Assembly (NCBI GenBank): GCA_020852515.1
Contig: JADZAS010000015.1
Location: 62,001-126,000 of the forward strand
Source of the DNA: Phycisphaerales bacterium
GTDB lineage: Bacteria; Planctomycetota; Phycisphaerae; Phycisphaerales; UBA5793
DNA length: 64,000 bases
Reading direction: 5' to 3'
Shown piece after piece: positions 52,021 through 61,130 of the stretch (the first letter of the stretch is position 1; every line of letters starts with the position of its first letter). Both the position numbers and the translations under genes were made by a program. The notes under the pieces are model-generated. The model worked only from the letters and a program-made list of their open reading frames with translations, was not told the origin of the DNA and did not search any database.

Positions 52021-52430
52021 GGTAGGTCAGGTAGTACCTGACGGCTGGGCGTGTGTTGGAGCGGCGGCGTGGCGCTTCTGCTGGGCCGGGTGTTTCTGTC
52101 GCCCCTTCGGGGCTTTGGTCGGGGTTTGATGTGTTCCACGGGTTGCGCTTTGCCTCCGGTGCGGCTGCGCTTCACCCGTGGCTACGTTCTCTGACCCCGC
52201 CGGGGTCGAGGCGTTGCACGGGTGGCACGTTCGACTGGGTGCCTGCCTTCGCAGGCATGACGAGGTCGGCGCATGTTCGGCTGGATGCCTGCCTTCGCAG
52301 GCATGACGGGGTCGGCGCACGTTAGTGGGTAGGTCAGGTGGAACCTGACGGTTGGGCGTGTGTTGAAGCGGCGGCGTGGCGCTTCTGCTGGGCCGGGTGT
52401 TTCTTTCGCCCCTTCGGGGGCTTTGGGGCG
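52021..52430. repeat. Cluster of REP-like hairpins with a ~100-bp duplication
   Basis: A segment at 52021-52118 is repeated at 52328-52427 with small changes. Each copy starts with a hairpin of identical arms, GTCAGGT/ACCTGAC (52026-52042 and 52333-52349), whose 3-base loop differs. Between them lie CCACGGGT/ACCCGTGG (52136-52181), GACCCCG-C-CGGGGTC (52193-52207), and two copies of TGCCTGC-CTTC-GCAGGCA (52240-52257 and 52286-52303), 46 bases apart. The 52018-52617 spacer has no convincing gene. Confidence 0.75.
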
Positions 52431-52617
52431 CTGCGGCTGCCGGTGCGGTTTCAGCCGGATGCTGAGGCGTTGGCGTGGCATCGGGCGAATGTGTTCTGGT
52501 AGGGTTGCGGGGCGGCGAGCGGCGGGGCCGGGCGGCGTGGGGCGCGTGACAGCGCCCAGGCATGGGATGCCTGGGCGCTGGGAAGGAGTGGTTGCTGGTG
52601 GAGCGGTGCCGGCGGGG

Positions 52618-53028
52618 TCAGCGGCGGCCTTCGCCGGGCTCGCGTTCGGGTTCTTCTTCGGGCTCTTCGGGTTCTTCGGGCTCTTCGCGATCGCGTGGGT
52701 CCATTTCATCGTCGTCCTCGGTGTCGCGGCCGAGGTAGGTGCCATCTTCGGCGACGGAAAATTCGAATGCGCCGGTGCGATCGCGTGCTTCGACGTCGTA
52801 GACCCAGCGGCCGTCTTCGTAGGACATGTCGATGGTCTCGACGGCGGCGCCGTTGAGGCTGGCATCGACGGTTCGGCGGACGGCGGGGGGCAGTTCGGCG
52901 TAGGAGACGGTGCGATCGCGATCGTCGTACTCTTCGGAAGCGCAGGCGCTGAGTGCCACGGCGAGACCCGCGGCGGCGAGCAAAGGGAGGCGGCGCAGGC
53001 CTTCGAAGTGGTGGGAGATGGGTGACAT
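52618..53028 (-). CDS. Lipoprotein with PepSY-like domain
   Basis: A 136-residue lipoprotein. The signal peptide ends in the lipobox LSAC, so Cys29 would be lipidated. The domain (residues about 40-105) contains VSYAELPPAVRRTVDASLNG and WVYDVEARDRTGAFEFSVAE, the pattern of small PepSY-like (BLIP-like) proteins. The C-terminus is an acidic tail with EEPEEPEEPEEEP repeats. ATG 53028 has AGGAG 6 bases upstream. Such proteins are often protease inhibitors or metal binders; its target is not known. Confidence 0.72.
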   Translation of the reverse strand: MSPISHHFEGLRRLPLLAAAGLAVALSACASEEYDDRDRTVSYAELPPAVRRTVDASLNGAAVETIDMSYEDGRWVYDVEARDRTGAFEFSVAEDGTYLGRDTEDDDEMDPRDREEPEEPEEPEEEPEREPGEGRR

Positions 53029-53240
53029 GGGGTGCTCCTTTCGTGGTTGGCGCGGCGGGCGGCAGTCGTGGCCGCACTGCTCGCGCCTCGGGTGATGAAA
53101 GGGCCGGGGCGGGGTGGTGGGTGATGGGCAAGATGCTGAAAGGAGGGAGAGGAAAGGGCGGGGGCCCGTTTGACTGGCGGAGCCTGGCTTTGGGCGGTGA
53201 AGCGCCGCGGCGGTTCATCGCGGGGCTATGCTGTAGGCCC

Positions 53241-54413
53241 ATGAGTTGGACTGCTGCTGCATTGCTGCACCGCTGGGTTGACGCCGGCCGCGCCGGTGAG
53301 GCGGTTGGGCGCGACGAGGCGCTGGCGATTCTTGCCGACGATCGGCTGCCCCTGCTGGGGCTGATCGAAGCCGCGGGGCAGGTGCGCGAGGCGCACTTCG
53401 GCCGCGACGTGCTTATTCATCAACTGCACAACGTTCAGAGCGGGGCGTGCCCGGAGGACTGCGGCTACTGCGGGCAGAGCCAGCACAGCGAGGCGCCGAT
53501 CCAGGCGTATCGCCTCAAGAGCCGCGAGGAGATTGTCGCCGAGGCCCAGCGGGCCAAAGACAACGGCGCGTATCGCTACTGCATGGTGCTGTCGGGGCGC
53601 GGGCCCAGCGATGAAGAGATCGACCACATGGCCGCGTGCATCGCCGAGGTGAAGAGTCGCTTTGGCCTGCGGACCTGTCTGAGCGCGGGGCTGCTGGATG
53701 AGGCGAAGGCCAGGCGCCTGGCCGACGCGGGGCTTGATCGCCTGAACCACAACCTTAACACGAGCGAGCGGCACTACGAGCAGATCTGCACGACGCACAC
53801 GTTCGCCGACCGCGTGAACACGCTGGCGGCGGCGCGGTCGGCGGGGCTGGACCTGTGCAGCGGGCTGATCGTGGGCATGGGCGAATCGTTCGAGGACCTG
53901 ATCGACGTGGCGTATCGCCTGCGCGAGTTTGCGGTGCCGTCGATTCCGGTGAACTTTCTCGTGCCGATTCCGGGCAATCGCGTGAACGACGCGGCGCTGC
54001 AGGGCCGGCCGCTCACGCCGCAGGTGGTGTTGCGGGTGCTGTGTCTGTTTCGGCTGGCGAATCCGACGGCGGAGATTCGCATTGGCGCGGGGCGCGAGGG
54101 GCACCTGCGCAGCATGCAGGCGCTGGCGCTGCACCCGGCCAACAGTCTGTTTGTCGATGGATACCTGCTGACGCGCGGCTCGGCGACGCGCGAGACTATT
54201 GCGATGATCATCGACGCCGGGTTCGAGGTGCGCCTCGATGGCGCGTGGCCGGCGGGACTGGAGCAGTTTGTTGCGCATGTCAAAGCGGGAGGCAGCGGCA
54301 CCTTTGACGTCGACCACAGCGGCGAAGTCATCCGCGACGACCGCCGGCGCCAGCGCAATGCGCGCCTCGCCGAGGCCCCGGCGACGCTGCGGGTGAACGG
54401 CTCGCCGATCTGA
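53241..54413 (+). CDS. bioB: Biotin synthase
   Basis: BioB inserts sulfur into dethiobiotin to make biotin. The [4Fe-4S] ligands are Cys70, Cys74 and Cys77 in SGACPEDCGYCGQSQ. Other landmarks are YCMVLSGRGPS, LDRLNHNLNTSERHY (a form of the usual YNHNLDT), GLIVGMGES and PVNFLVPIPG. The 390 residues exceed the common 320-350, with a C-terminal extension from about 345. ATG 53241 is preferred; the frame extends far upstream as a low-complexity shadow. No other bio gene is nearby. Confidence 0.92.
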   Translation: MSWTAAALLHRWVDAGRAGEAVGRDEALAILADDRLPLLGLIEAAGQVREAHFGRDVLIHQLHNVQSGACPEDCGYCGQSQHSEAPIQAYRLKSREEIVAEAQRAKDNGAYRYCMVLSGRGPSDEEIDHMAACIAEVKSRFGLRTCLSAGLLDEAKARRLADAGLDRLNHNLNTSERHYEQICTTHTFADRVNTLAAARSAGLDLCSGLIVGMGESFEDLIDVAYRLREFAVPSIPVNFLVPIPGNRVNDAALQGRPLTPQVVLRVLCLFRLANPTAEIRIGAGREGHLRSMQALALHPANSLFVDGYLLTRGSATRETIAMIIDAGFEVRLDGAWPAGLEQFVAHVKAGGSGTFDVDHSGEVIRDDRRRQRNARLAEAPATLRVNGSPI

Positions 54414-54645
54414 GATCGAAGAGGCGCGGCGCAGACTCACCGATGCGGCGGTGCCGTGGTCAAGCGAGGCATTGCGAGCGCAGGCCACGCGAGTGCGCGG
54501 CTCGTAGACGAATCATTTTGAACGCCCGTTGCGCGAAGACGTGGGCCGCCGGTCGCAGCCTTCGATCAGACTCAGGCCAGGAAGCCGACCTCTGAACCAC
54601 GGCACCGCGCTCACGGCACGCGCATTCCTCGACGCCGAACCCGCC

Positions 54646-55779
54646 TTACTCCAACTGTTCGCGGTACTCCGTCGGGCTCATGTTCTGCAGTCGGCGGAAG
54701 GTTGAGGTGAAGTGGCCGTGGCTGGCGAAGCCGGTCGCCTTGGCGATGGCCGCGATGGGCACGCGCTGGGTGGCGAGCATCCACTTGGCCATCTGCACCT
54801 GCCGCTGCAGGACGTACTGCTTGGGCGTGGTGCCGACCAGTTTCGAGAACGTGCGGTGGAAGTGGAACAGGCTCACTTCCACGAGTTCGGCGATGGTGTT
54901 GAGGCTGGGCGACTCGGCGTAGTGGTCGTGGATGTAGCCCACGGCCTTGGCCACGCGCATGTCGTCGAGGCTGCCAAGCGGCGGCAGATCGCCCCGATCC
55001 AGCGGCCGCAGCTCGAGATACCACTGCTCGGCCGACGCGGTCGGCAAGGCGCGGCGGCGCTCGAAGCGGATCCAGATCGGCTCGCCCGAGAGGTTGAACA
55101 CCACGTCGTGCATCCGGTCGTCTTCGAGTTCGGGCCAGCGCTGGCTCGCCACCACGCGCAGATCGACGAGCACGCGATTGATGTCGATGTGTTCCGCGGC
55201 CAGCCAGAACTCGCCGCCCGGATCCGCGTGGATGACGCGATCGTCGTAGCCGACGAGCAGGCGGCAGACGTTTGGATCGCGCGGGCGGTTGAACTGCGCC
55301 GCCCAGCGCCGCATGAGCAGGCTGAGCGTGTGCAGATCGGACTCGCTGAACGTGCCCGACGGGCGCGCGGCGATGGCGATCCAATGACGCCGATCCGGAA
55401 AGCCGTCGGGCAGCGTGACGCAGGCGACGGGGGTCTGCGCGGGCAGATCCGCCGAAGCGAGCCGCGCCTGTTCGGCCGTGTCGGCCGCGGCGCCGCTGCG
55501 CATCGCCTGGAGGAAGACGCTGTCGTGCCGGAAGCCGGAGTCGAGCCATCCGCCGATGGTTTCCATGCTCAAGCCGTCAACGAGAATGAGTTCATCGCTG
55601 CGCGGCCGATGCGGCGCGATGATGCCGAGCATCACGCGGTCGCATTCGAGTCGCTCGCGAATTTCAGATCGAAGTGCGTCAATCCGCCTCATCCACCCGA
55701 ACGGCTCGCCGGGCTGTGCCGCGTGAACCATGCCGTTGCCTGCAGCGGACGAGGTCGCGACTGATGTGGAACTGGACAT
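54646..55779 (-). CDS. AraC family transcriptional regulator
   Basis: A 377-residue regulator. The C-terminal 100 residues hold two helix-turn-helix motifs (ADDs: SLNTIAELVEVSLFHFHRTF and AIAKATGFASHGHFTSTFRR) and the family tail MSPTEYREQL. The N-terminal 250 residues include a GAF-like or LuxR-type sensor region (CDRVMLGIIAPHRPRSDELI). Similar planctomycete and proteobacterial regulators respond to small molecules; the ligand is unknown. ATG 55779 has GGAGG 8 bases upstream. Confidence 0.82.
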   Translation of the reverse strand: MSSSTSVATSSAAGNGMVHAAQPGEPFGWMRRIDALRSEIRERLECDRVMLGIIAPHRPRSDELILVDGLSMETIGGWLDSGFRHDSVFLQAMRSGAAADTAEQARLASADLPAQTPVACVTLPDGFPDRRHWIAIAARPSGTFSESDLHTLSLLMRRWAAQFNRPRDPNVCRLLVGYDDRVIHADPGGEFWLAAEHIDINRVLVDLRVVASQRWPELEDDRMHDVVFNLSGEPIWIRFERRRALPTASAEQWYLELRPLDRGDLPPLGSLDDMRVAKAVGYIHDHYAESPSLNTIAELVEVSLFHFHRTFSKLVGTTPKQYVLQRQVQMAKWMLATQRVPIAAIAKATGFASHGHFTSTFRRLQNMSPTEYREQLE

Positions 55780-55981
55780 TGAGAATCCTCCGAGAGTCGT
55801 GCTCGGGAAGGGAAGCTATTGCGGCGCAAACCGCACGGCCCCCGTCGCGGGGGGCATCTTTAAAGGATAGGTTCAAAGCGACATATGAGCCATGAGCGAA
55901 CACACTATTGCCTGATTGCAACGCGTGTGCGCGAGCCGGTTTAGCGTTCATTCACATGGCGGTTCGGCGCGCGGTGCATCT

Positions 55982-56527
55982 TCATCCGGCGCCGGCGGAC
56001 TGCTCGATCGTCCACTTCATCTCGGATCCGGTGCAGTCGATGTGCACCATGAAGAATCCGCCGCGATGGCTCAGAAACGCGGGCCAGATGATCTTTCGAT
56101 CCGACTCGGGGATCGACAGGTAGGTCACGTTGTCGAGCGTGTGCCACTCGAGGCGGCCTTCATGAAGATGCGTGCGCACCACCTTCACCGGCCGCGTGAC
56201 CTCGTAACAGAAAAGCAGCCAGTGCCCCTGGCCTTCATATGAACATTCGCTCACGATGCCGGCGAGGCGCAGGTCTTCCGCCGTCACGTCGATGTCGGCC
56301 TCTTCTTTAATCTCGCGAATGGCGCACGCCGTGGGGCTCTCGCCGAGGTGCTGCTCGAGTTTGCCGCCGATGGGCGAGTAGAGATCGGCGTTGGGCGGCT
56401 TGGCGCGGTGCAGCAGGAGCACCCGACCCTGGGCATCAAAGAGGTAGCAGAGTACGGCGATCCGGTATGGCAGGGCGGTGGACACGAGTCGGAATGTATC
56501 CTCCTTGCGCCGCCGCCGCCACACCAT
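55982..56527 (-). CDS. Nudix hydrolase
   Basis: A 181-residue pyrophosphohydrolase. The Nudix box is GGKLEQHLGESP followed by TACAIREIKEEADI: the catalytic REIKEEAD part is canonical, and two extra residues (QH) lie in the first half. It probably cleaves a nucleotide diphosphate derivative or dNTP. The C-terminal half is acidic (HTLDNVTYLSIPESDRKIIW). ATG 56527 is 92 bases from the murC start on the other strand, so the two share a short divergent promoter region. Confidence 0.82.
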   Translation of the reverse strand: MVWRRRRKEDTFRLVSTALPYRIAVLCYLFDAQGRVLLLHRAKPPNADLYSPIGGKLEQHLGESPTACAIREIKEEADIDVTAEDLRLAGIVSECSYEGQGHWLLFCYEVTRPVKVVRTHLHEGRLEWHTLDNVTYLSIPESDRKIIWPAFLSHRGGFFMVHIDCTGSEMKWTIEQSAGAG

Positions 56528-56619
56528 TCCATCGCCGACTCAATTCCGGCCGGCGAATTGGTCGATCCTTGCAGCAGTGCACTCGTATCATCGCGGCATC
56601 GCAACGGAGGCGGCAAAAG

Positions 56620-58107
56620 GTGGGCAAAACGGTCGTGAAGCCGGGCAGGGCGAAAACCAGCAGTCGTTCACTTCAGGCGGCCAGCGCCGAGCCGGCGTGG
56701 GACGTCGCCGGGCAGCATCTCTACTTCATCGGCATCGGCGGCTGCGGCATGAGCGGCCTGGCCCGCATGCTCGCGGCACGCGGCGGCGTGTGCAGCGGCA
56801 GCGACCAGACCCGCAGCGACCTCACCGACGCGCTCAACCGCGACGGCATGAACGTGGCCTTCGACCAGGAGAGCGGCCACCTTCCTGAGGAGTGCGATCT
56901 CGTCATCGCTTCGGCCGCGATCCGGGCCGACCACCCGCAACTGCTCGAAGCCCAGCGGCGCGGCCTGACCGTCATGCACTACGCCGAAGCGCTCGGCCGG
57001 CTCATGCTCGGCCGCACCGGCGTGTCCATCGCCGGCACGCACGGCAAGAGCACCACCACCGCCACGCTGGCGCACATTCTCATCCAGTGCGGCCGCGACC
57101 CGTCGTTCGTCGTCGGCGCCACCTGCGCGCAGATCGGCGGCGGCGCCCGCACCGGCGCCGCGGTTCAGCCCGGTTCGGGTCAGCCCGGCATCCTGCTGGG
57201 CGAGGCGTGCGAGTTCAACCGTTCGTTCCACCATCATCGCCCCACCGTCGCCGCGGTGCTCAACGTCGAGGAAGATCATCTCGACATCTACGGCTCGCTC
57301 GACGCGATCATCGAGGCGTTCCACGAGTTCGCCGCGCTGCTGCCGGCGCGCGACAAAGGCGGGTACCTGCTCATCGGCCATGACGCCGCCCATCGCGGCC
57401 AGGTCGCCGCGGGTCTGGAGTGCGCCGTCGAGACGATCGGCTTTTCGACGCAGGCGGACTGGGTCGTGCACTTCGATCCGCACTCGCACCGCGTCAGCCT
57501 GTCGCACGGCGGCGAGGACGTCGCTTCGTGGGTCGCGCCGATGCCCGGCGAACACAACGCCTACAACTCCGCCGTCGCCTGCGTGCTCGCGAGCCGGCTG
57601 GGCTGCGCGTGGGAGCGCATCATCTCGGCCGTCGAGTCGTTCGCCGGCGTTGATCGGCGGCTGCAGCGCCTGGGCAAGCGGGCCATTCCCGGCGGCGAGG
57701 TGATCGTCTACGACGATTACGGCCATCATCCCACGGAGATCGACGCGACGCTCCGCGCCTTGCGCGCCCACGAACGGCCCAGCCGGCTCGTGTGCGTGTT
57801 TCAGCCGCACCAGCACAGCCGCACGCGGTTTCTGCTTGAGCAGTTTGCGACGAGTTTCAGTTCGGCGGACGTGGTCATCGTGCCGCATATCTATTTTGTG
57901 CGCGACAGCGAAGCGGAGAAGCAGCGCATCAGCGCTTCGGATCTCGTCGATCGTCTGCGCCAGCGCGGCGTGCAGGCGATGCACCTCTACCCTTTCGAAG
58001 CAATCGTCGAGCAACTCGAGAACGTCTGCCGCCCGGGCGATCTGCTCGTGGTGATGGGCGCAGGCCCGGTGTGGAAAGTCGCCCGCCAGTTCCTCGGGCG
58101 GAAGTAA
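56620..58107 (+). CDS. murC: UDP-N-acetylmuramate--L-alanine ligase
   Basis: MurC adds L-Ala to UDP-MurNAc, the first peptide step of peptidoglycan synthesis in the cytoplasm. Motifs are YFIGIGGCGMSGLARML (nucleotide binding), GTHGKSTTTATL (ATP P-loop), LGEACEFNRSFHHH, NVEEDHLD and DDYGHHPTEI. At 495 residues it has the expected length. GTG 56620 is chosen because GGAGG lies 9 bases upstream; a longer frame back to 56467 overlaps the Nudix gene. A TATCAT at 56586-56591 may be its -10. Confidence 0.92.
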   Translation: MGKTVVKPGRAKTSSRSLQAASAEPAWDVAGQHLYFIGIGGCGMSGLARMLAARGGVCSGSDQTRSDLTDALNRDGMNVAFDQESGHLPEECDLVIASAAIRADHPQLLEAQRRGLTVMHYAEALGRLMLGRTGVSIAGTHGKSTTTATLAHILIQCGRDPSFVVGATCAQIGGGARTGAAVQPGSGQPGILLGEACEFNRSFHHHRPTVAAVLNVEEDHLDIYGSLDAIIEAFHEFAALLPARDKGGYLLIGHDAAHRGQVAAGLECAVETIGFSTQADWVVHFDPHSHRVSLSHGGEDVASWVAPMPGEHNAYNSAVACVLASRLGCAWERIISAVESFAGVDRRLQRLGKRAIPGGEVIVYDDYGHHPTEIDATLRALRAHERPSRLVCVFQPHQHSRTRFLLEQFATSFSSADVVIVPHIYFVRDSEAEKQRISASDLVDRLRQRGVQAMHLYPFEAIVEQLENVCRPGDLLVVMGAGPVWKVARQFLGRK

Positions 58108-58213
58108 CGCGCAAGAGTCCGCGCGGGGCATCGCTGGTAAACCACCGCGCGCCGGCAGTTGCCCCGAGTATCATCCTCTGCGAGCGCGCACCCACGCCCT
58201 CGGGAGGATGGCC

Positions 58214-59011
58214 ATGAATACGCAACTGCTTTTGCTCATCGCTCTGCTGGCGACCTTCTGCACCGGCTGCCAGGCCGCCGGGGGCTCAAACGGCGCCGGC
58301 GAGAAGTTTCAGGGCTGGGGAACGGTTACCACGCTGTTCGCCCTGCCGCAGCGCCAGCCCGACTGGCCCGCGGGCGAACTCACCGGCAGCGGTTTTCAGC
58401 CCGACCCCGATGAGGACGGCCAGTCGCCGGGCACGCGCGCGATGCTGCTGAGCAAGGATTTCAAGGATGCAGCAGCGCTCAATGCCCGCCTCCAGCCCGG
58501 CCGGCGCGCGTGGGTGAAGGGACAGGTGTTCGAGCAGGTGATCCGCATCGATGAGATTGAAGTGCTGCCATTCACACGGGCGGGCGAGATTCCCATGAAG
58601 ATGGTCAAGCCGGCGGCGCGGTTCGATCTCATGGAAGTCGGCGCCTGGCACAACCGCATGCCGCCTTCGAACGACACGCGCCACCTCACGCTGATGATCC
58701 GGGCCGAGAACACGGCCGCCGACCGCAAGCCGCGCACGGTGAAACTCGAGCGCGTCTTCTACTCGTTCGACAAGGAGCAGGAAGGCGTGCTGGCCGAGGA
58801 TATGTCGCTCATCAACCCCGACACGGGCATGGCGGGCGGCAAGATGGAGATGACGCTCCCGCCGGGCCAGGCCGTGGACCTGGGCATCCGCGGCGAGGGC
58901 GTGTACCCCGCCGGCCACATCGACGAGGAAATCTACGTGACCGTCATTCTGAGCATCGACGGCGAGCGCATCATCCTCCGCGGCCACACGAGAATCATCG
59001 CGGCGGTGTGA
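58214..59011 (+). CDS. Lipoprotein inserted in the mur cluster
   Basis: A 265-residue lipoprotein. ATG 58214 is preferred, since GGGAGG lies 6 bases upstream, and the ATG at 58208 is too close. The signal peptide LLLLIALLATFCTGC ends in a lipobox. The mature protein is beta-rich with no motif I recognise (RRAWVKGQVFEQVIRIDEIE, HLTLMIRAENTAAD, RVFYSFDKEQEG). It separates murC from murB, so its co-transcription with peptidoglycan genes suggests an envelope role (inference). Confidence 0.62.
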   Translation: MNTQLLLLIALLATFCTGCQAAGGSNGAGEKFQGWGTVTTLFALPQRQPDWPAGELTGSGFQPDPDEDGQSPGTRAMLLSKDFKDAAALNARLQPGRRAWVKGQVFEQVIRIDEIEVLPFTRAGEIPMKMVKPAARFDLMEVGAWHNRMPPSNDTRHLTLMIRAENTAADRKPRTVKLERVFYSFDKEQEGVLAEDMSLINPDTGMAGGKMEMTLPPGQAVDLGIRGEGVYPAGHIDEEIYVTVILSIDGERIILRGHTRIIAAV

Positions 59012-59023
59012 ATTCTCCAGCCC

Positions 59024-60061
59024 ATGGCCGCCAACTTTCGATATCCTTTGGCGGTGCCTGGCGATGCAGTTTCCAGCGTGCGGTCCATTGTCGAAGACCT
59101 CGATGTCGAGGTCGAGTTTGATGCGCCCATCGGCGTCGAGATGACCTGGTACCGCGTCGGCGGGCGGGCCGATGTGCTCGCCAGGCCGCGCAGCGTCGAA
59201 GCCCTGTGCACGCTGATGCGCCGCTGCCATGAGACCGGCACGATCGCCCGCGTGCTCGGCTCGGGGGCGAATCTGCTGGTGGCCGACGAGGGCGTCGATG
59301 GCATCGTCGTTCACCTCGACCACGCCGCGTTCCGCGAAGTGTCCACCATCCACCGCCACCGCGTCCACCGCGCCGGCGTCGAAGGGCGGGCGGGCGACGC
59401 CGTGCGCGTCATGGCCGGCAAGTCGCTCGAGCAACTCGTCATCTCCACCGCCACGCAGGGCCTCAGCGGCATCGAGTGCATGGCGGGCGTGCCCGCGAGC
59501 GTCGGCGGGGCTATCCGCATGAACGCGGGCGGCAAGTTCGGCTGCATCGGCGACGCCGTCGCGGCCGTCGGCTGCATCAACGTCAAGGGTGACCTCGTCG
59601 TGCACGAAGCGCCGGACATCGCCTTCGAATACCGCCGCTGCTCGATCATCGATCCGGTCATCCTCTGGGCCGAACTGGCGCTCACGCCCGACGACCCGGC
59701 GCGCACGCACGCGAAGGTCAAAGAGATCTTCGCCTACAAGAAGCAGTCGCAGCCGATGGCCGCCAACAGCGCCGGCTGCGTGTTTCGCAATCCACCCGCG
59801 GGCGACGGCTCGGGCCGGCTGGTAAGCGCCGGCGAACTTATCGACCGCGCCGGCCTCAAGGGCACGAGCATCGGCGGCGCGACCATCAGCGAGCGGCATG
59901 CCAACTTCTTTACGGCCGAGCCGGGCGCCTGTGCCGATGACATCATCGCCCTGATCGATCATGCCGCACGCGTCGTGGAGGAAGAGTCAGGCTACGAACT
60001 GGTTCGGGAACTCGTCGTGTGGAAGCGGCAGGAAACGCGGCGCTCCGGCGAGCACGTTTAG
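59024..60061 (+). CDS. murB: UDP-N-acetylenolpyruvoylglucosamine reductase
   Basis: MurB is the NADPH/FAD-dependent reductase making UDP-MurNAc. The 345 residues fit the type I/II size range. Key parts are YRVGGRADVLARPRS, GSGANLLVADEGVDG, MAGVPASVGGAIRMNAGGKF (FAD-binding), RRCSI, NSAGCVFRNPPAGDG with the catalytic Ser, and HANFFTAEPGA. It starts 12 bases behind the lipoprotein gene and ends 49 bases before ddl, consistent with an operon. Confidence 0.92.
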   Translation: MAANFRYPLAVPGDAVSSVRSIVEDLDVEVEFDAPIGVEMTWYRVGGRADVLARPRSVEALCTLMRRCHETGTIARVLGSGANLLVADEGVDGIVVHLDHAAFREVSTIHRHRVHRAGVEGRAGDAVRVMAGKSLEQLVISTATQGLSGIECMAGVPASVGGAIRMNAGGKFGCIGDAVAAVGCINVKGDLVVHEAPDIAFEYRRCSIIDPVILWAELALTPDDPARTHAKVKEIFAYKKQSQPMAANSAGCVFRNPPAGDGSGRLVSAGELIDRAGLKGTSIGGATISERHANFFTAEPGACADDIIALIDHAARVVEEESGYELVRELVVWKRQETRRSGEHV

Positions 60062-60110
60062 CCGCGACCCGAAGGCTCCGCACAGCGGAGCGCCCCCTCG
60101 CGCAAGAAGC

Positions 60111-61067
60111 ATGAATACCCACCCCATCAACGTCGCCGTCCTCGCCGGCGGGCCCGATGCCGAACGCGAAGTCAGCCTCATGTCGGGCCGGGAGATCGCC
60201 GCGGCGCTCAACGCAACCGGCCGCTACGCCGCGCGCCTCGAAGTGGTTGACCGCCTCACCGGCTCTGAACTCGCCACGATCGAAGGCGATGTGATCTTCC
60301 CCGCGCTGCACGGCCCGTGGGGCGAAGGCGGCCCGCTGCAGCGGTTGCTCGAGACCGACGGCCGGCCGTTCGTGGGCTGCGGTTCGACCGCCGCCGAAAT
60401 CGCCATGGACAAGATGCGCACCAAGGAGATTTCAGAGTCGATCGGCGTGGCCACTCCGCCTGCGTGCATCCTGCACACGCTCGACGACGCGTGCACCGTG
60501 TCGCCGCCCCTGGTCCTCAAGCCCATCGACGATGGTTCGAGCGTCGATGTCCTCATCTGCCGCACGGCGGATGAAGTGAAGCACGGCCGCGCCGCGCTTC
60601 AGCCTCGCCGCAGCCGCATCATGGCTGAGCGGTTCATCCCCGGCCGCGAACTGACCGTTGGCCTGGTGGGCGATCGCGTCGGCTCGCTCATCGAGATCAT
60701 CCCCAGCGTGGAGTTCTATGACTACGAGGCGAAGTACACGCGCGATGACACGCGCTACACCGTGAGCCCCGACCTGCCGCCCGAGCACGCGGCGCGGATC
60801 AAGGATGATGCGCTTCGCCTGTATCGCGCCATCGGCTGCCGCGACCTGGCCCGCATCGACTTCCGCTACGACGACGTGACCGACCCGGCCCGGCCGGCGT
60901 GGTGGATGCTCGAGGTGAACACCATGCCCGGTTTCACGAGCCACTCGCTGGTGCCGATGGGCGAGGCGGCCGGCGGCGTGCCCATGCCCGAACTGTGCGC
61001 CCGCCTGATCGAGATGGCCCGATCGCGCCACGAAGCGGGGCGTTCAGCGGCGCCGGGCCGATCTTGA
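60111..61067 (+). CDS. ddl: D-alanine--D-alanine ligase
   Basis: It makes D-Ala-D-Ala for peptidoglycan. The 318 residues belong to the ATP-grasp family: VAVLAGGPDAEREVSLMSG (substrate and N-terminal motif), ALHGPWGEGGPLQ, PLVLKPIDDGSSVDV (ATP-binding, with shortened omega-type region), EIIPSVEFYDYEAKY and MLEVNTMPGFTSHSLVP. The phosphate loop is Asp-Gly-Ser, and AKYTRDDTRY lies before the metal-binding Glu/Asn. ATG 60111 is the natural start. Confidence 0.92.
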   Translation: MNTHPINVAVLAGGPDAEREVSLMSGREIAAALNATGRYAARLEVVDRLTGSELATIEGDVIFPALHGPWGEGGPLQRLLETDGRPFVGCGSTAAEIAMDKMRTKEISESIGVATPPACILHTLDDACTVSPPLVLKPIDDGSSVDVLICRTADEVKHGRAALQPRRSRIMAERFIPGRELTVGLVGDRVGSLIEIIPSVEFYDYEAKYTRDDTRYTVSPDLPPEHAARIKDDALRLYRAIGCRDLARIDFRYDDVTDPARPAWWMLEVNTMPGFTSHSLVPMGEAAGGVPMPELCARLIEMARSRHEAGRSAAPGRS

Positions 61068-61130
61068 AGCCGGCCCCCCGCTTTCTGCCGACATACTGGA
61101 GATACGCTCACTCCGAAACGGGAGAAGGTT

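Noticed and set aside
52193-52207. GACCCCG-C-CGGGGTC hairpin as a terminator for the nuclease-helicase gene
   Set aside because: It has no following T-run on either strand and belongs to the repeat cluster.
52182-52865. Pro/Arg-rich minus-strand frame overlapping the lipoprotein gene
   Set aside because: It arises from hairpin repeats and the shadow of the lipoprotein; composition is not protein-like.
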